A DNA stretch of 7,984 nt, from the NCBI GenBank assembly GCA_001508595.1, contig LGHA01000049.1:1-7984 (forward strand). The letters run 5' to 3'. The translations under genes and the position numbers were made by a program. Of this stretch, positions 1 through 7,176 are shown piece after piece. Every line of letters starts with the position of its first letter. Positions within the stretch are counted from its first letter, which is position 1. The notes below the pieces were generated by a model that worked only from the letters and a program-made list of their open reading frames with translations, had not been told where the DNA came from and searched no databases. The stretch is from Anaerolineaceae bacterium 46_22. Its GTDB lineage: Bacteria; Chloroflexota; Anaerolineae; Anaerolineales; Anaerolineaceae.

Positions 1-1781
1 TATCCTTCAACCTTCTCTTCTACATCTTTAACCGCAAGCTCCTTAAACTCATCCACCAGCATTGCGCCTAAACGCTCACCGCTTCGTCGGCGAATATCCA
101 CCTGCCCATTTTCCATCTCACGATCGCCAACCACGAGCATATAAGGCACCTTCCGCTTTTCTGCATCTCGGATCTTTGCGTTCATCCGGTCACTTCTATC
201 ATCCACCTCAACACGCAAATCCGCTTCTCTCAACTGCTCGGCAACCTCTCTAGCAAAATCCACATGGCGGTCTGCAATCGGGATGATCACTGCCTGGGTT
301 GGTGACAGCCACACCGGGAATGCACCGCCGTAATGCTCTATCAACACGCCAAAGAAACGTTCGATGCTGCCTAAAAGTGCCCGGTGGATCATGTACGGGC
401 GATATGCCTGTCCGTCCTCTTCGATGTAAGTCATATCAAAGCGCTCTGGCTCGTTAAAATCAAATTGGATCGTTGAAAGCTGCCATTCCCTGCCTAAAGC
501 ATCTTTGACCTTCAGATCAATCTTTGGTCCATAAAAAGCGCCGCCCCCTTCATCGACCTGGTAGGGCAATTTTGCCCGCTTGAGGGATTGTTCCAATGCG
601 GCTTCAGCATCTTGCCATTGTTTCGGCTCCCCAACAGCTTTCTCAGGCATTGTACTTAGATAGGCTTCAATTTCATCAAAGCCAAAGGCACGCAGCATAT
701 TAAGGCTGAAGGACAGCACAAAATCGATTTCTTCTGGCATCTGGCTCGGGGCGCAAAAATGGTGGGCATCATCCTGCGTGAAACCGCGCACCCGCATTAA
801 TCCATGCATCACACCGCTGCGTTCATAGCGATACACCGTTCCTTTTTCAGCATAGCGCATGGGTAAATCACGATAGGATCGAATATCCGATTTGTAGATC
901 TCAATATGGAAGGGGCAGTTCATTGGCTTGAGATAATACTTCTGATCCTCGATTTCAATTGGGGCATACATGTTCTCCGCATAAAAGCCAAGATGTCCAC
1001 TCTTTTCCCATAAGTCGGCCTTTCCAATGTGGGGTGTATACACAAAATCATAGCCATTTTTGAGGTGCTGATCTTCCCAGAAACGTTCTGCCAAAAAGCG
1101 AACCATTGCCCCATTAGGATGCCACAGAACAAGCCCTGAGCCCACATTATCACTGATGCTGTACAGGTCCAGTTCCTTACCGAGTTTGCGGTGATCGCGT
1201 TTCTTCGCTTCTTCCAGGCGCCAGAGGTATTGCTTCAGGTCCTTGGGTGAGAGCCACGCCGTGCCGTAAATACGCTGGAGCATGGGGTTATTCTCATCCC
1301 CACGCCAGTATGCGCCCGCAACATTCATCAATTTGATCGCCTTGGGATTAATCTTGCCCGTGCTCTCCAAATGCGGTCCGCGGCACAGATCCACAAATGC
1401 ATCGCTCTTATAAATCGTGATGACTTCTTTCTCGTCCACAGGGTCACCGTGCTCATCAACATCACCCTTTTCCAAGCCTTCGATCAGCTCAAGTTTGTAG
1501 GGCTGATCCGCGAAGATTTCACGGGCTTGCTTAGCCGAAACCTCTTCTCGGACGAATGCACTGTCATTCTTGATGATCTCACGCATTCGATCTTCAATTT
1601 CCTCGAGATCTTCTGGCGTCAAGGGTCTGGGGAGATCAAAATCGTAATAGAAACCATCCTCAATGGGTGGACCTATTGCAACTTTTCCTTCCGGGAATTT
1701 TTCGAGCACTGCCTGTGCCATCACATGGGCAGCAGAGTGGCGCAACCGATATAATTTTGATTCTTCATATTTTTCTGCCAT
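1..1781 (-). CDS. thrS: Threonyl-tRNA synthetase lacking the TGS domain, 3' end at window edge
   Basis: Cytoplasmic class II aminoacyl-tRNA synthetase that charges tRNA-Thr with threonine. Reading from ATG at 1781 gives 593 codons, and the two remaining bases are TA, so the window probably ends inside the stop codon. The SAD editing domain comes first: HSAAH at residues 15-19 and CRGPH at 133-137. The catalytic core follows: motif 2 (YRYERSG, about 318-324), zinc ligands C289, H340 and H466, and motif 3 around 466-480. The anticodon-binding domain runs from about 495 to the end. The three zinc ligands sit exactly 45 residues earlier than in E. coli ThrRS (C334, H385, H511). This places the missing sequence at the N-terminus, where the roughly 60-residue TGS domain would be. 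The start is fixed by GGAGGAGG five bases upstream. Expression is probably controlled by the T-box leader in front of it. Confidence 0.97.
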   Translation of the reverse strand, partial: MAEKYEESKLYRLRHSAAHVMAQAVLEKFPEGKVAIGPPIEDGFYYDFDLPRPLTPEDLEEIEDRMREIIKNDSAFVREEVSAKQAREIFADQPYKLELIEGLEKGDVDEHGDPVDEKEVITIYKSDAFVDLCRGPHLESTGKINPKAIKLMNVAGAYWRGDENNPMLQRIYGTAWLSPKDLKQYLWRLEEAKKRDHRKLGKELDLYSISDNVGSGLVLWHPNGAMVRFLAERFWEDQHLKNGYDFVYTPHIGKADLWEKSGHLGFYAENMYAPIEIEDQKYYLKPMNCPFHIEIYKSDIRSYRDLPMRYAEKGTVYRYERSGVMHGLMRVRGFTQDDAHHFCAPSQMPEEIDFVLSFSLNMLRAFGFDEIEAYLSTMPEKAVGEPKQWQDAEAALEQSLKRAKLPYQVDEGGGAFYGPKIDLKVKDALGREWQLSTIQFDFNEPERFDMTYIEEDGQAYRPYMIHRALLGSIERFFGVLIEHYGGAFPVWLSPTQAVIIPIADRHVDFAREVAEQLREADLRVEVDDRSDRMNAKIRDAEKRKVPYMLVVGDREMENGQVDIRRRSGERLGAMLVDEFKELAVKDVEEKVEG

Positions 1782-1856
1782 TTTATCCTCCTCCGGATAA
1801 ATTAATCTTTAGTTGTTTCTTATTATTCATTAGTTCTAAAATCATTCCTTTTGTTA

Positions 1857-2096
1857 AACAAAAAACCCTCGCCCACTGGGGCGAGAGGTCTCTCACGCGG
1901 TTCCACCCAGATTAGCTGATAAATTCTGTTAACAGCCATCTCTTGGTGCCGATAACGGGGCAAACCGTTCACCTTACTCTGCATGGGCATTTCGGGATCA
2001 TGCTCTCGGGAGGTTTTCATTGATCTTTGCTTAAGAAGATTTTCAGCCGTTGATCTTCTCTCTCTAGAAGCCAGAATTTCAATTACTCGTCCTGGT
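1857..2096 (-). promoter_or_regulatory. T-box riboswitch, threonine type, upstream of thrS
   Basis: Leader RNA that senses uncharged tRNA-Thr and permits read-through into thrS. Reading on the minus strand, Stem I begins near GGACGAGTAATTG (2093-2081). It carries an AGAGAG stretch and an apical hairpin AGAAGAT/ATCTTCT. The probable specifier loop is TGAAAACCTCC, with ACC (Thr) at 2014-2012. The hallmark T-box sequence AATCTGGGTGGAACCGCG lies at 1913-1896 and is followed at once by a terminator hairpin. The UGGA core predicts an effector tRNA with discriminator base U. This excludes the adjacent tRNA-Val, whose discriminator is A. The T-box and terminator are seen directly; the exact specifier position is my reading of the Stem I geometry. 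Confidence 0.93.
1860..1888 (-). terminator. T-box intrinsic terminator
   Basis: On the minus strand, CTCGCCC and GGGCGAG form a 7-bp GC-rich stem around a short loop, followed by GG and six T residues. It lies directly after the T-box sequence. Formation of the alternative antiterminator with uncharged tRNA would prevent this hairpin and allow thrS transcription. Confidence 0.92.
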
Positions 2097-2116
2097 CAAT
2101 GCTTTTTAATATTCAG

Positions 2117-2190
2117 TGGGTGGTATAGGGCTCGAACCTACGACCTCCGCGATGTCAACGCGACGCTCTAACCAACTGAGCTAACCACCC
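2117..2190 (-). tRNA. tRNA-Val (anticodon GAC)
   Basis: A complete 74-nt cloverleaf can be folded. The acceptor GGGTGGT pairs with ACCACCC, the D stem is GCTC/GAGC, the anticodon stem is TCGCG/CGCGG (first pair a wobble), and the loop TTGACAT gives anticodon GAC. The variable loop is AGGTC and the T arm is GTAGG-TTCGAGC-CCTAT. The discriminator is A (2117). The 3' CCA is not encoded; the genome reads CTG after the discriminator. The gene starts about 13 bases after a good -10 box and ends about 20 bases before the thrS T-box, so both are probably made from one transcript and separated by processing. Confidence 0.97.
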
Positions 2191-2203
2191 GAATAATCAT
2201 AAC

Positions 2204-2232
2204 ATTATACGGTGCACAGCCCTAAAATGCAA
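2204..2232 (-). promoter_or_regulatory. Sigma-70-type promoter for tRNA-Val and probably thrS
   Basis: On the minus strand, TTGCAT (2232-2227) and a perfect TATAAT (2209-2204) are separated by 17 bases. The predicted start is about six bases before the mature tRNA 5' end. A small inverted repeat, AATGC-AA-GCATT (2226-2237), overlaps the -35 box. Confidence 0.8.
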
Positions 2233-2299
2233 GCATTAAAATAGGAATAAGATGCCTTTCATCATATAAAATATAAGAATTTTCATGACCGATTTCGCC

Positions 2300-2328
2300 T
2301 TGTCAGCATTTCAGGTGGATGATAATAT
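2300..2328 (+). promoter_or_regulatory. Probable promoter of the class V aminotransferase gene
   Basis: TTGTCA (2300-2305) and TAATAT (2323-2328) are separated by exactly 17 bases, about 54 bases before the start codon. It diverges from the tRNA-Val promoter, with about 68 AT-rich bases between the two -35 boxes. Confidence 0.55.
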
Positions 2329-2381
2329 TAAGTCGGAAGTAGTGGAATGGACTGTCTCTAATAACTAAAAAGGAGCCTTTT

Positions 2382-3452
2382 ATGTCTCATATGTTTGTCC
2401 CCGGTCCCGTTGATGTGGACCAAGATGTACTTGAAGCCCAGACGAAACCAATGATCCCGCACCGCTCAGCAGAATTTGAAACAATCTTTCGCGGGACGGA
2501 AGCAAAGCTTAAGAAAGTCTTTTTAACGGAGAACCGTGTTTTACAGCCACCTGCCACAGGAACCGGCATGCAAGAAGCTGGCATTCGCAACCTTGTTCAA
2601 AAAGACGTGCTTTCGTGCGTCAATGGTGCTTTTAGCGAGCGCTGGTACCAGGTTGCAGTCACCAATGGCAAACAAGCAGATCGATTGGAAGCTGAATGGG
2701 GAGATATCATCACCCCGGATAAGATGGCGGATGCACTCAAAGCAAAATCCTACGAAGCCGTCACTATCGTTCACAATGAGACTTCAACCGGAGTCGAAAA
2801 CCCCCTTAAAGAACTTGCCGCTGTGGTTCATGACGTCAGCCCGAATACCCTGATCCTGGTGGATGCAGTCTCCTCAATGGGTGGCGTGAAAATTGAAACC
2901 GATGCATGGGGCGTTGATTTTATCCTCACATCCTCACAAAAATGCTTTGCCATGCCCCCTGGTATGTCTTTTGCCGCAGTTTCCGATCGTGCGCTTGAAC
3001 GGGCGGAAAAGGTCGAAAATCGCGGCTGGTACTTCGACCTTCTGCGCCTGGAAAAACACCGCATCAAGAACTCCACACCCATGACTCCCACCATGTCATT
3101 GATCTGGGCACTCGATGTGCAGTTAGATAAGATGCTTGCTGAAGGGCTCGACAATCGTTTTGCACGCCATCAAGCGATGGCAGAACGCGTCCAATCCTGG
3201 GCGGTTGAGCATGGGATGGAACCCCTGGCGCCGCAAGGCTACCGGTCAAAAACCGTCTCGACCATCAAGAACTTGCGCGGGGTGGATATCGCTGCCCTTA
3301 ACAAATTCTTACTCACCAAGGGCATGCGCCTTTCCAACGGCTATGGCGACTTGAAGAATAAGACCTTCCGCATTGCACACATGGGCGAAACAAAAATGCA
3401 CCATGTTGATGAGTTGTTGGAAGCCTTTGAAGCCTTCATGGAGAATATGTAA
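2382..3452 (+). CDS. Class V pyridoxal-phosphate aminotransferase (serine/alanine/phosphoserine type)
   Basis: A 356-residue fold-type I PLP enzyme of the alanine-glyoxylate / serine-pyruvate / phosphoserine aminotransferase group. The N-terminal MFVPGPVDV matches the family's opening substrate loop. GTGMQEA (60-66) is the PLP-phosphate turn, HNETSTG (131-137) holds cofactor contacts, D161 in LVDAVSS contacts the pyridine nitrogen, and K187 in SSQKCFAMPPG is the Schiff-base lysine. Length is typical of the family and nothing appears broken. AAGGAG six bases before ATG supports the start. The gene stands alone between its own promoter and a terminator hairpin. No serA or glycine-pathway gene is next to it, so the amino donor and acceptor cannot be read from context. 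A serC-like role in serine synthesis and an alanine/serine-glyoxylate role are both possible. Confidence 0.92.
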   Translation: MSHMFVPGPVDVDQDVLEAQTKPMIPHRSAEFETIFRGTEAKLKKVFLTENRVLQPPATGTGMQEAGIRNLVQKDVLSCVNGAFSERWYQVAVTNGKQADRLEAEWGDIITPDKMADALKAKSYEAVTIVHNETSTGVENPLKELAAVVHDVSPNTLILVDAVSSMGGVKIETDAWGVDFILTSSQKCFAMPPGMSFAAVSDRALERAEKVENRGWYFDLLRLEKHRIKNSTPMTPTMSLIWALDVQLDKMLAEGLDNRFARHQAMAERVQSWAVEHGMEPLAPQGYRSKTVSTIKNLRGVDIAALNKFLLTKGMRLSNGYGDLKNKTFRIAHMGETKMHHVDELLEAFEAFMENM

Positions 3453-3476
3453 GCATTTTTAAACCTCAAAACAACT

Positions 3477-3511
3477 TGCCCGGTCAGCACCTTGTGTGGC
3501 CGGGCATCTTT
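3477..3511 (+). terminator. Probable terminator after the aminotransferase gene
   Basis: TGCCCGG (3477-3483) pairs with CCGGGCA (3500-3506). Inner pairs extend the stem to about 13 bp, with one bulged G and the loop CTT. The 3' side reads TCTTTAATTAAT, a weak T tract, so termination may be partial. Confidence 0.65.
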
Positions 3512-3544
3512 AATTAATAAGTTTTTACAGAGTACAGGTGACCC

Positions 3545-4783
3545 ATGACTGAGATCGTTCAAATTAAGATGGAAAAACTGGTGTACGGCGGCGACTGCCT
3601 GGGCAGACTCCCCGATGGACGTGCTGTCTTTGTGCCTTTCGTCCTGCCCGGTGAAATTGTAAAAATCGAAATTGTTGACGAAAAGCAGCGCTTTGCCCGC
3701 GCAATTCCTATTGAGATCATTGAGGAATCACCTGACCGCATCACACCACGCTGTATTCACTTTGGCGAATGCGGCGGCTGCCAGTACCAGAATCTCGACT
3801 ATGCGAAACAACTGAAGGCAAAAGAGGCTATTGTCAGGGACCAATTTGAGCGCATCGGCAAGTTTGTAGATCCGCCGATCAAGCCCATTGTCCCATCCCC
3901 ATCGCTATGGAATTATCGCAACACTGTCCAATTTCAGATTGGCAAGGGCGGCGAGCTGGGCTACATCCATGCCGATGGTGAGCACTTATTACCGATTTAC
4001 GAATGCCACCTCCCCCAAGCCATGATTAACGATTTATGGCCGCAAATTGAGCTGGGGGCAGACCCGGGCTTGTACCGTTTGGGGATCAGGCAAGATACCT
4101 ACGAAAACCTGATGTTGATCCTGGAAGGCGAAGACAAAACCCCACCGGAATTCAGTTTGGATATCCCGGTTTCGGCAGTTTACACCCCACCAGAAGACAG
4201 GCTGACCGTCCTGGCGGGTGACGACCACCTCACCTATGAAATTCTGAACCGCGATTTCCAGGTTTCTGCCCGTTCCTTCTTCCAGGTTAACACAAAGATG
4301 GCCGAGAAAATGGTTCGATTCCTCCTTGAGCATATCAAGTTAGAAGCGAATACACGAGCAGTTGAGCTGTATGCGGGCGTTGGGCTTTTCAGTGCCTTCA
4401 TCGCCGAAAAGGTTGGTCATCTGACCGCCATTGAAAGCTCGGGTGCTGCCTGTCATGACTTCGCCGTTAACCTGGATGAATTCGACAATGTGGTCCTTTA
4501 CGAAGCAGAAGCTGAGGAAGTCCTGCCATCATTAAACTTGTCACCAGATGTGCTGATCGCAGATCCACCTCGTTCCGGTTTGGCACCTGCCGTTCATGAT
4601 GCCATTGCGGCGCTCCAACCTGAACAAATCATTTACATCTCATGCGACCCTGCCACCCTGGCAAGGGATCTGAAAAAGATCACACGTAAGGGTTACCGCC
4701 TGGTTTCCGCCACACCCTTCGATTTGTTTCCGCAAACAGCGCATGTTGAGACGATTGTATTAATGTCACGAATAGATAATTAG
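3545..4783 (+). CDS. rlmD: 23S rRNA (uracil-5-)-methyltransferase, RlmD/RumA family
   Basis: A 412-residue SAM-dependent enzyme that makes 5-methyluridine in RNA, most likely 23S rRNA. Residues 1-60 form a TRAM RNA-binding domain. C70, C76, C79 and C154 are in the positions of the RumA [4Fe-4S] ligands. ELYAGVGLF (274-282) is the SAM-binding loop, DPPRSG (340-345) is motif IV, SCDPATLARD (366-375) carries nucleophile C367, and HVET (400-403) holds the general-base glutamate E402. Length and motifs are complete. An AGGTGA ribosome site precedes the ATG. The exact target uridine is not determined by sequence: homologues modify U1939, U747 or both. Degraded pieces of a second homologue lie 1.6-2.5 kb downstream, so this is the only functional copy in the window. 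Confidence 0.94.
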   Translation: MTEIVQIKMEKLVYGGDCLGRLPDGRAVFVPFVLPGEIVKIEIVDEKQRFARAIPIEIIEESPDRITPRCIHFGECGGCQYQNLDYAKQLKAKEAIVRDQFERIGKFVDPPIKPIVPSPSLWNYRNTVQFQIGKGGELGYIHADGEHLLPIYECHLPQAMINDLWPQIELGADPGLYRLGIRQDTYENLMLILEGEDKTPPEFSLDIPVSAVYTPPEDRLTVLAGDDHLTYEILNRDFQVSARSFFQVNTKMAEKMVRFLLEHIKLEANTRAVELYAGVGLFSAFIAEKVGHLTAIESSGAACHDFAVNLDEFDNVVLYEAEAEEVLPSLNLSPDVLIADPPRSGLAPAVHDAIAALQPEQIIYISCDPATLARDLKKITRKGYRLVSATPFDLFPQTAHVETIVLMSRIDN

Positions 4784-5003
4784 TAGTATAGATAAGTCTT
4801 GAAATAAAGGCTTTTCAAGATTCGAGATTAAAATTCCGATGTGTAAAAATCGTGAAAATATTGGTTCATGAGAACATGTCCAAAGGTGTGATTTTGAAAG
4901 TGACAGAACTAATTAAATGTCTGCGCTTGATGAGTGGTCATATTAGATATATGATGTTCCTGAGCGCTTGATTTAGATGGTTCTAAATTTGTTTGAGGTA
5001 GTG
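4784..5003. other. Intergenic spacer downstream of rlmD
   Basis: No gene is visible on either strand. Two things stand out. One is a hairpin just after the rlmD stop. The other is a direct repeat, GCGCTTGAT, at 4923-4931 and 4964-4972, whose centre contains a short inverted repeat CATAT/ATATG. Base composition turns clearly AT-rich here and stays so to the window end. Confidence 0.5.
4797..4820 (+). terminator. Hairpin after rlmD, possible weak terminator
   Basis: TCTTGAAA (4797-4804) and TTTCAAGA (4813-4820) form a perfect 8-bp inverted repeat with an 8-base loop, 14 bases after the rlmD stop. The stem is AT-rich and no T run follows, so it may only stabilise the mRNA end. Confidence 0.4.
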
Positions 5004-5031
5004 TTGACAGGTTGAATGTGGGTTATAGGAT
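5004..5031 (+). promoter_or_regulatory. Probable promoter of the 382-residue unknown gene
   Basis: A consensus TTGACA (5004-5009) is followed after 16 bases by TAGGAT (5026-5031). This gives an untranslated leader of roughly 55 bases before the ATG at 5094. It suggests the gene is transcribed independently of rlmD. Confidence 0.55.
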
Positions 5032-5093
5032 AGGATCAGAAAAACGCGAAATTTACAAACACTGTTATTAACTTAAAATAGGAGGAAACCATA

Positions 5094-6242
5094 ATGGATA
5101 ATAAAGCACTTGTTCAGGCTATGATGGATATCGAATATTATCCCCCGTCAGAACTTGTAAAAATGAATATTGATATAACAGAAACGCAAAAGTTTCCTAT
5201 CGAGAAAGCAGCTTCATTGGGCGTAGCTTTCCAACCCTTAACACAGCTTGCAAGCTATGCAGGAGGCGGTGCTGGACAAAGTGGTCTGTACTTTGTTAAT
5301 ACCTCGGGAAAGACTATGTTTCAAAGTGGCGGTCATTTCATAGGTAACCTTAAAGCGGCCAATGGTGGCGTTGGTGGCGGTCTTGCCAGATTGACGCAGG
5401 TACCACTTGATCCAACTATGCTTTGTATGGCAGTAGCTATTATGGCGGTGGAAAAGAAACTGGATGCTATCCATGAAGCGCAAAAAGAAATTCTTGCCTT
5501 CTTAGAATTGAAAGAGGAATCAAAGCTAAAGGGTAACCTTAATGCGTTAGCTGATGTACTGAATAACTATAAATTCAATTGGGACAACGATAAATACAAA
5601 GACCACAAGCATATTTTAGTTCAGGATGTTAAGCGAGAGGCGGAGCAGAGCATTATTCTTTATCGTGAGCAGCTTACAAAAACGCTTAGTAAAAAAGTTC
5701 TGCTCCATGGCGGCCAGAAAGTCAAATCTACATTAAACAAGACAATGGCCCGTTTAAACGATTATCAACTGGCGCTGTATACATTTTCCTTCTCGTCATT
5801 CTTGGAGGTCATGCTTCTTGAAAATTTCGATACTAACTACTTAAAAAGTATTGCAAACAAGATTCAGGAGTATTCCAATGACTACGCTGAGTTGTATGAA
5901 AAGTGCACCATGAAAATTGAAATGGACTCCAAAGCTTCTCTTGAAGGGCATGCCTTAAAAGGCCTATCAAAACTCAGTAGTGGTGCTGGAAAAATAATAG
6001 AGAAAATTCCTGTAATCAGTAAGTCACAGCTTGACGAAAACCTACTCAAGACTGGTGATATCCTTCAGGATGTGGATACAAACAGAACACAGAACATTAT
6101 GCAGATACTTGCGGATAGCCAAACTGATTATATCAGTTCATTCGTTGAAAACATACATATCATAGATAATTTATACAATCAATCAATGCAATTGATGTTT
6201 GATTCGGAAAACATCTACATTGCACAAGTGGCCACTTCATAG
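5094..6242 (+). CDS. Conserved-looking helical protein of unknown function
   Basis: 382 residues; I cannot assign a function. It has no signal peptide. The first 100 residues end in a glycine-rich part (57-63 GGGAGQS, 79-97 including GGVGGG). A 16-residue hydrophobic stretch follows (about 104-119), too short and too charged at its end for a confident membrane helix. Then come long amphipathic helical segments with heptad-like spacing (about 117-160, 175-200, 210-275). A lysine-rich amphipathic patch (290-312, KIIEKIPVISK) precedes the C-terminal helices. The start is well supported by AGGAGG eight bases before ATG and an upstream promoter. TTA, ATA and AAA codons are used more than in the core genes to the left, consistent with acquisition. 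The glycine-rich head plus helical body could suit a membrane-acting or oligomerising protein, but that is only an inference. Confidence 0.88.
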   Translation: MDNKALVQAMMDIEYYPPSELVKMNIDITETQKFPIEKAASLGVAFQPLTQLASYAGGGAGQSGLYFVNTSGKTMFQSGGHFIGNLKAANGGVGGGLARLTQVPLDPTMLCMAVAIMAVEKKLDAIHEAQKEILAFLELKEESKLKGNLNALADVLNNYKFNWDNDKYKDHKHILVQDVKREAEQSIILYREQLTKTLSKKVLLHGGQKVKSTLNKTMARLNDYQLALYTFSFSSFLEVMLLENFDTNYLKSIANKIQEYSNDYAELYEKCTMKIEMDSKASLEGHALKGLSKLSSGAGKIIEKIPVISKSQLDENLLKTGDILQDVDTNRTQNIMQILADSQTDYISSFVENIHIIDNLYNQSMQLMFDSENIYIAQVATS

Positions 6243-6369
6243 GAATGGCTTAAAATTAAATCCGTTGTAAGAGTACTGAATATAATAAGCAAGAAAAGCC
6301 TACATAGAATTATTTTGTATCAAAAATGGGAAAATCCCAGAAACTTATGAGATATCAGTTCCAGACATT

Positions 6370-6598
6370 CTGGCGAAGACTTTCACAATGAACATGATTG
6401 ATTTCGACAATGCTTTTTTTACGAAAGAGAATCAGAAGCAGTTTTACCGACATTAAAATGGCACCAAATGTCCTGATTGCAGAACCCTGCGATCTGATCG
6501 TGCTCCAGATGTTCGTGATGCAATAAGCAAACTTCAACCGAGAAAGTTATTATATTTCGCTGATTCGTCCGGCTAATTATGATTTTTCAAGGAGAACT
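6370..6598 (+). pseudogene. Decayed rlmD-like fragment (middle of methyltransferase domain)
   Basis: Translation in shifting frames matches residues about 301-378 of the intact RlmD encoded upstream. Matching blocks are TFTMNMIDFDN, then YERESEAVLPTL, then APNVLIAEP, then RSDRAPDVRDAISKLQP, then LLYF or YIS. The intact protein has HDFAVNLDEFDN, YEAEAEEVLPSL, SPDVLIADP, RSGLAPAVHDAIAALQP and IIYIS in the same order. At least three frameshifts separate the blocks: near a T7 run at 6414-6420, near 6461, and near 6491. The catalytic SCDP is not preserved. Nothing upstream of about 6370 matches clearly, so the N-terminal half is absent. The 127 bases between the 382-residue gene and this fragment show no gene. 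Confidence 0.85.
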
Positions 6599-6601
6599 GA
6601 T

Positions 6602-7171
6602 TTGTTTTTTCACGCTTCTCAAGTTGCAAACATAATGGTATTGGAACCAAGGATTTCAAATCATGGCGTTCCATTATTATATTTTTCACGCAAACGTGAA
6701 AATGTCTTGGTTTATTTGAGTAATGCAATTGAAAAATATTGTAAAGATACAGGCTTTGCTTATGACGGAAAATGGCAAAAATGGGGACCTTACGGCTTTA
6801 ACAAGGACGGGAGACAAAGAATCGAGGAATATTATCCTGATGCCCTCGAGAAAACATACAAAGGCGTATCCGGATATATATACTCAGCTGCTGAAATATG
6901 TGATTCCGGCTTTCAACCGCGGATCCCTGACGCAGCAACAAGCAGCTTGCCTGTTCAGGTCACAAACGTGGAATTTGTCCCGGATGCCTATGAGGCAATA
7001 TTACAGGCTGAAGGTGATGGCTTAATTACGATTTTACGGTATGAAGATATGTCTGAAAAAATGCTGGAATGGAACAGGAGAACGATCAGAGAACAATATG
7101 CATCTGCTTCAGACCATCCGGAATACCGGCATTTCCTTCTTGGAAATTTCTCAGGTTTACTGTGTGACTGA
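6602..7171 (+). CDS. 189-residue protein of unknown function inserted in the rlmD remnant
   Basis: An intact frame of 189 codons with no recognised function. The proposed start is TTG at 6602, with AAGGAG (6589-6594) seven bases upstream. The frame stays open back to 6527 without any ATG, so the true N-terminus is uncertain. Visible features are an N-terminal FFHASQ, the conserved-looking block LEPRISNHGVPLLYFS (14-29), an ENVLVYLSNAIEKY helix (33-46), WGPYGF (61-66), KGVSGYIYS (87-95), and an acidic helical C-terminal third. The protein is soluble, without signal peptide or membrane segments. The F/Y-H-A/G-S opening resembles the first strand of some ADP-ribosyltransferase-like folds, but I see no complete catalytic triad, so this is only a suggestion. 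It sits between two parts of a broken rlmD copy, which marks it as inserted cargo. Confidence 0.8.
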   Translation: MFFHASQVANIMVLEPRISNHGVPLLYFSRKRENVLVYLSNAIEKYCKDTGFAYDGKWQKWGPYGFNKDGRQRIEEYYPDALEKTYKGVSGYIYSAAEICDSGFQPRIPDAATSSLPVQVTNVEFVPDAYEAILQAEGDGLITILRYEDMSEKMLEWNRRTIREQYASASDHPEYRHFLLGNFSGLLCD

Positions 7172-7176
7172 CACTC

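Noticed and set aside
1371..2171. Plus-strand open frames across the thrS 5' end, T-box and tRNA
   Set aside because: They run antisense to thrS and to structured RNA; their translations are the reverse reading of these features.
2387..3249. Several overlapping open frames on both strands inside the aminotransferase gene
   Set aside because: They are shadows of a gene with full class V aminotransferase motifs, and none has a ribosome site or recognisable protein features.
6327..6339. Hairpin TGGGA-AAA-TCCCA, with a short T run on the minus strand
   Set aside because: The stem is only 5 bp and no minus-strand gene exists that it could terminate.
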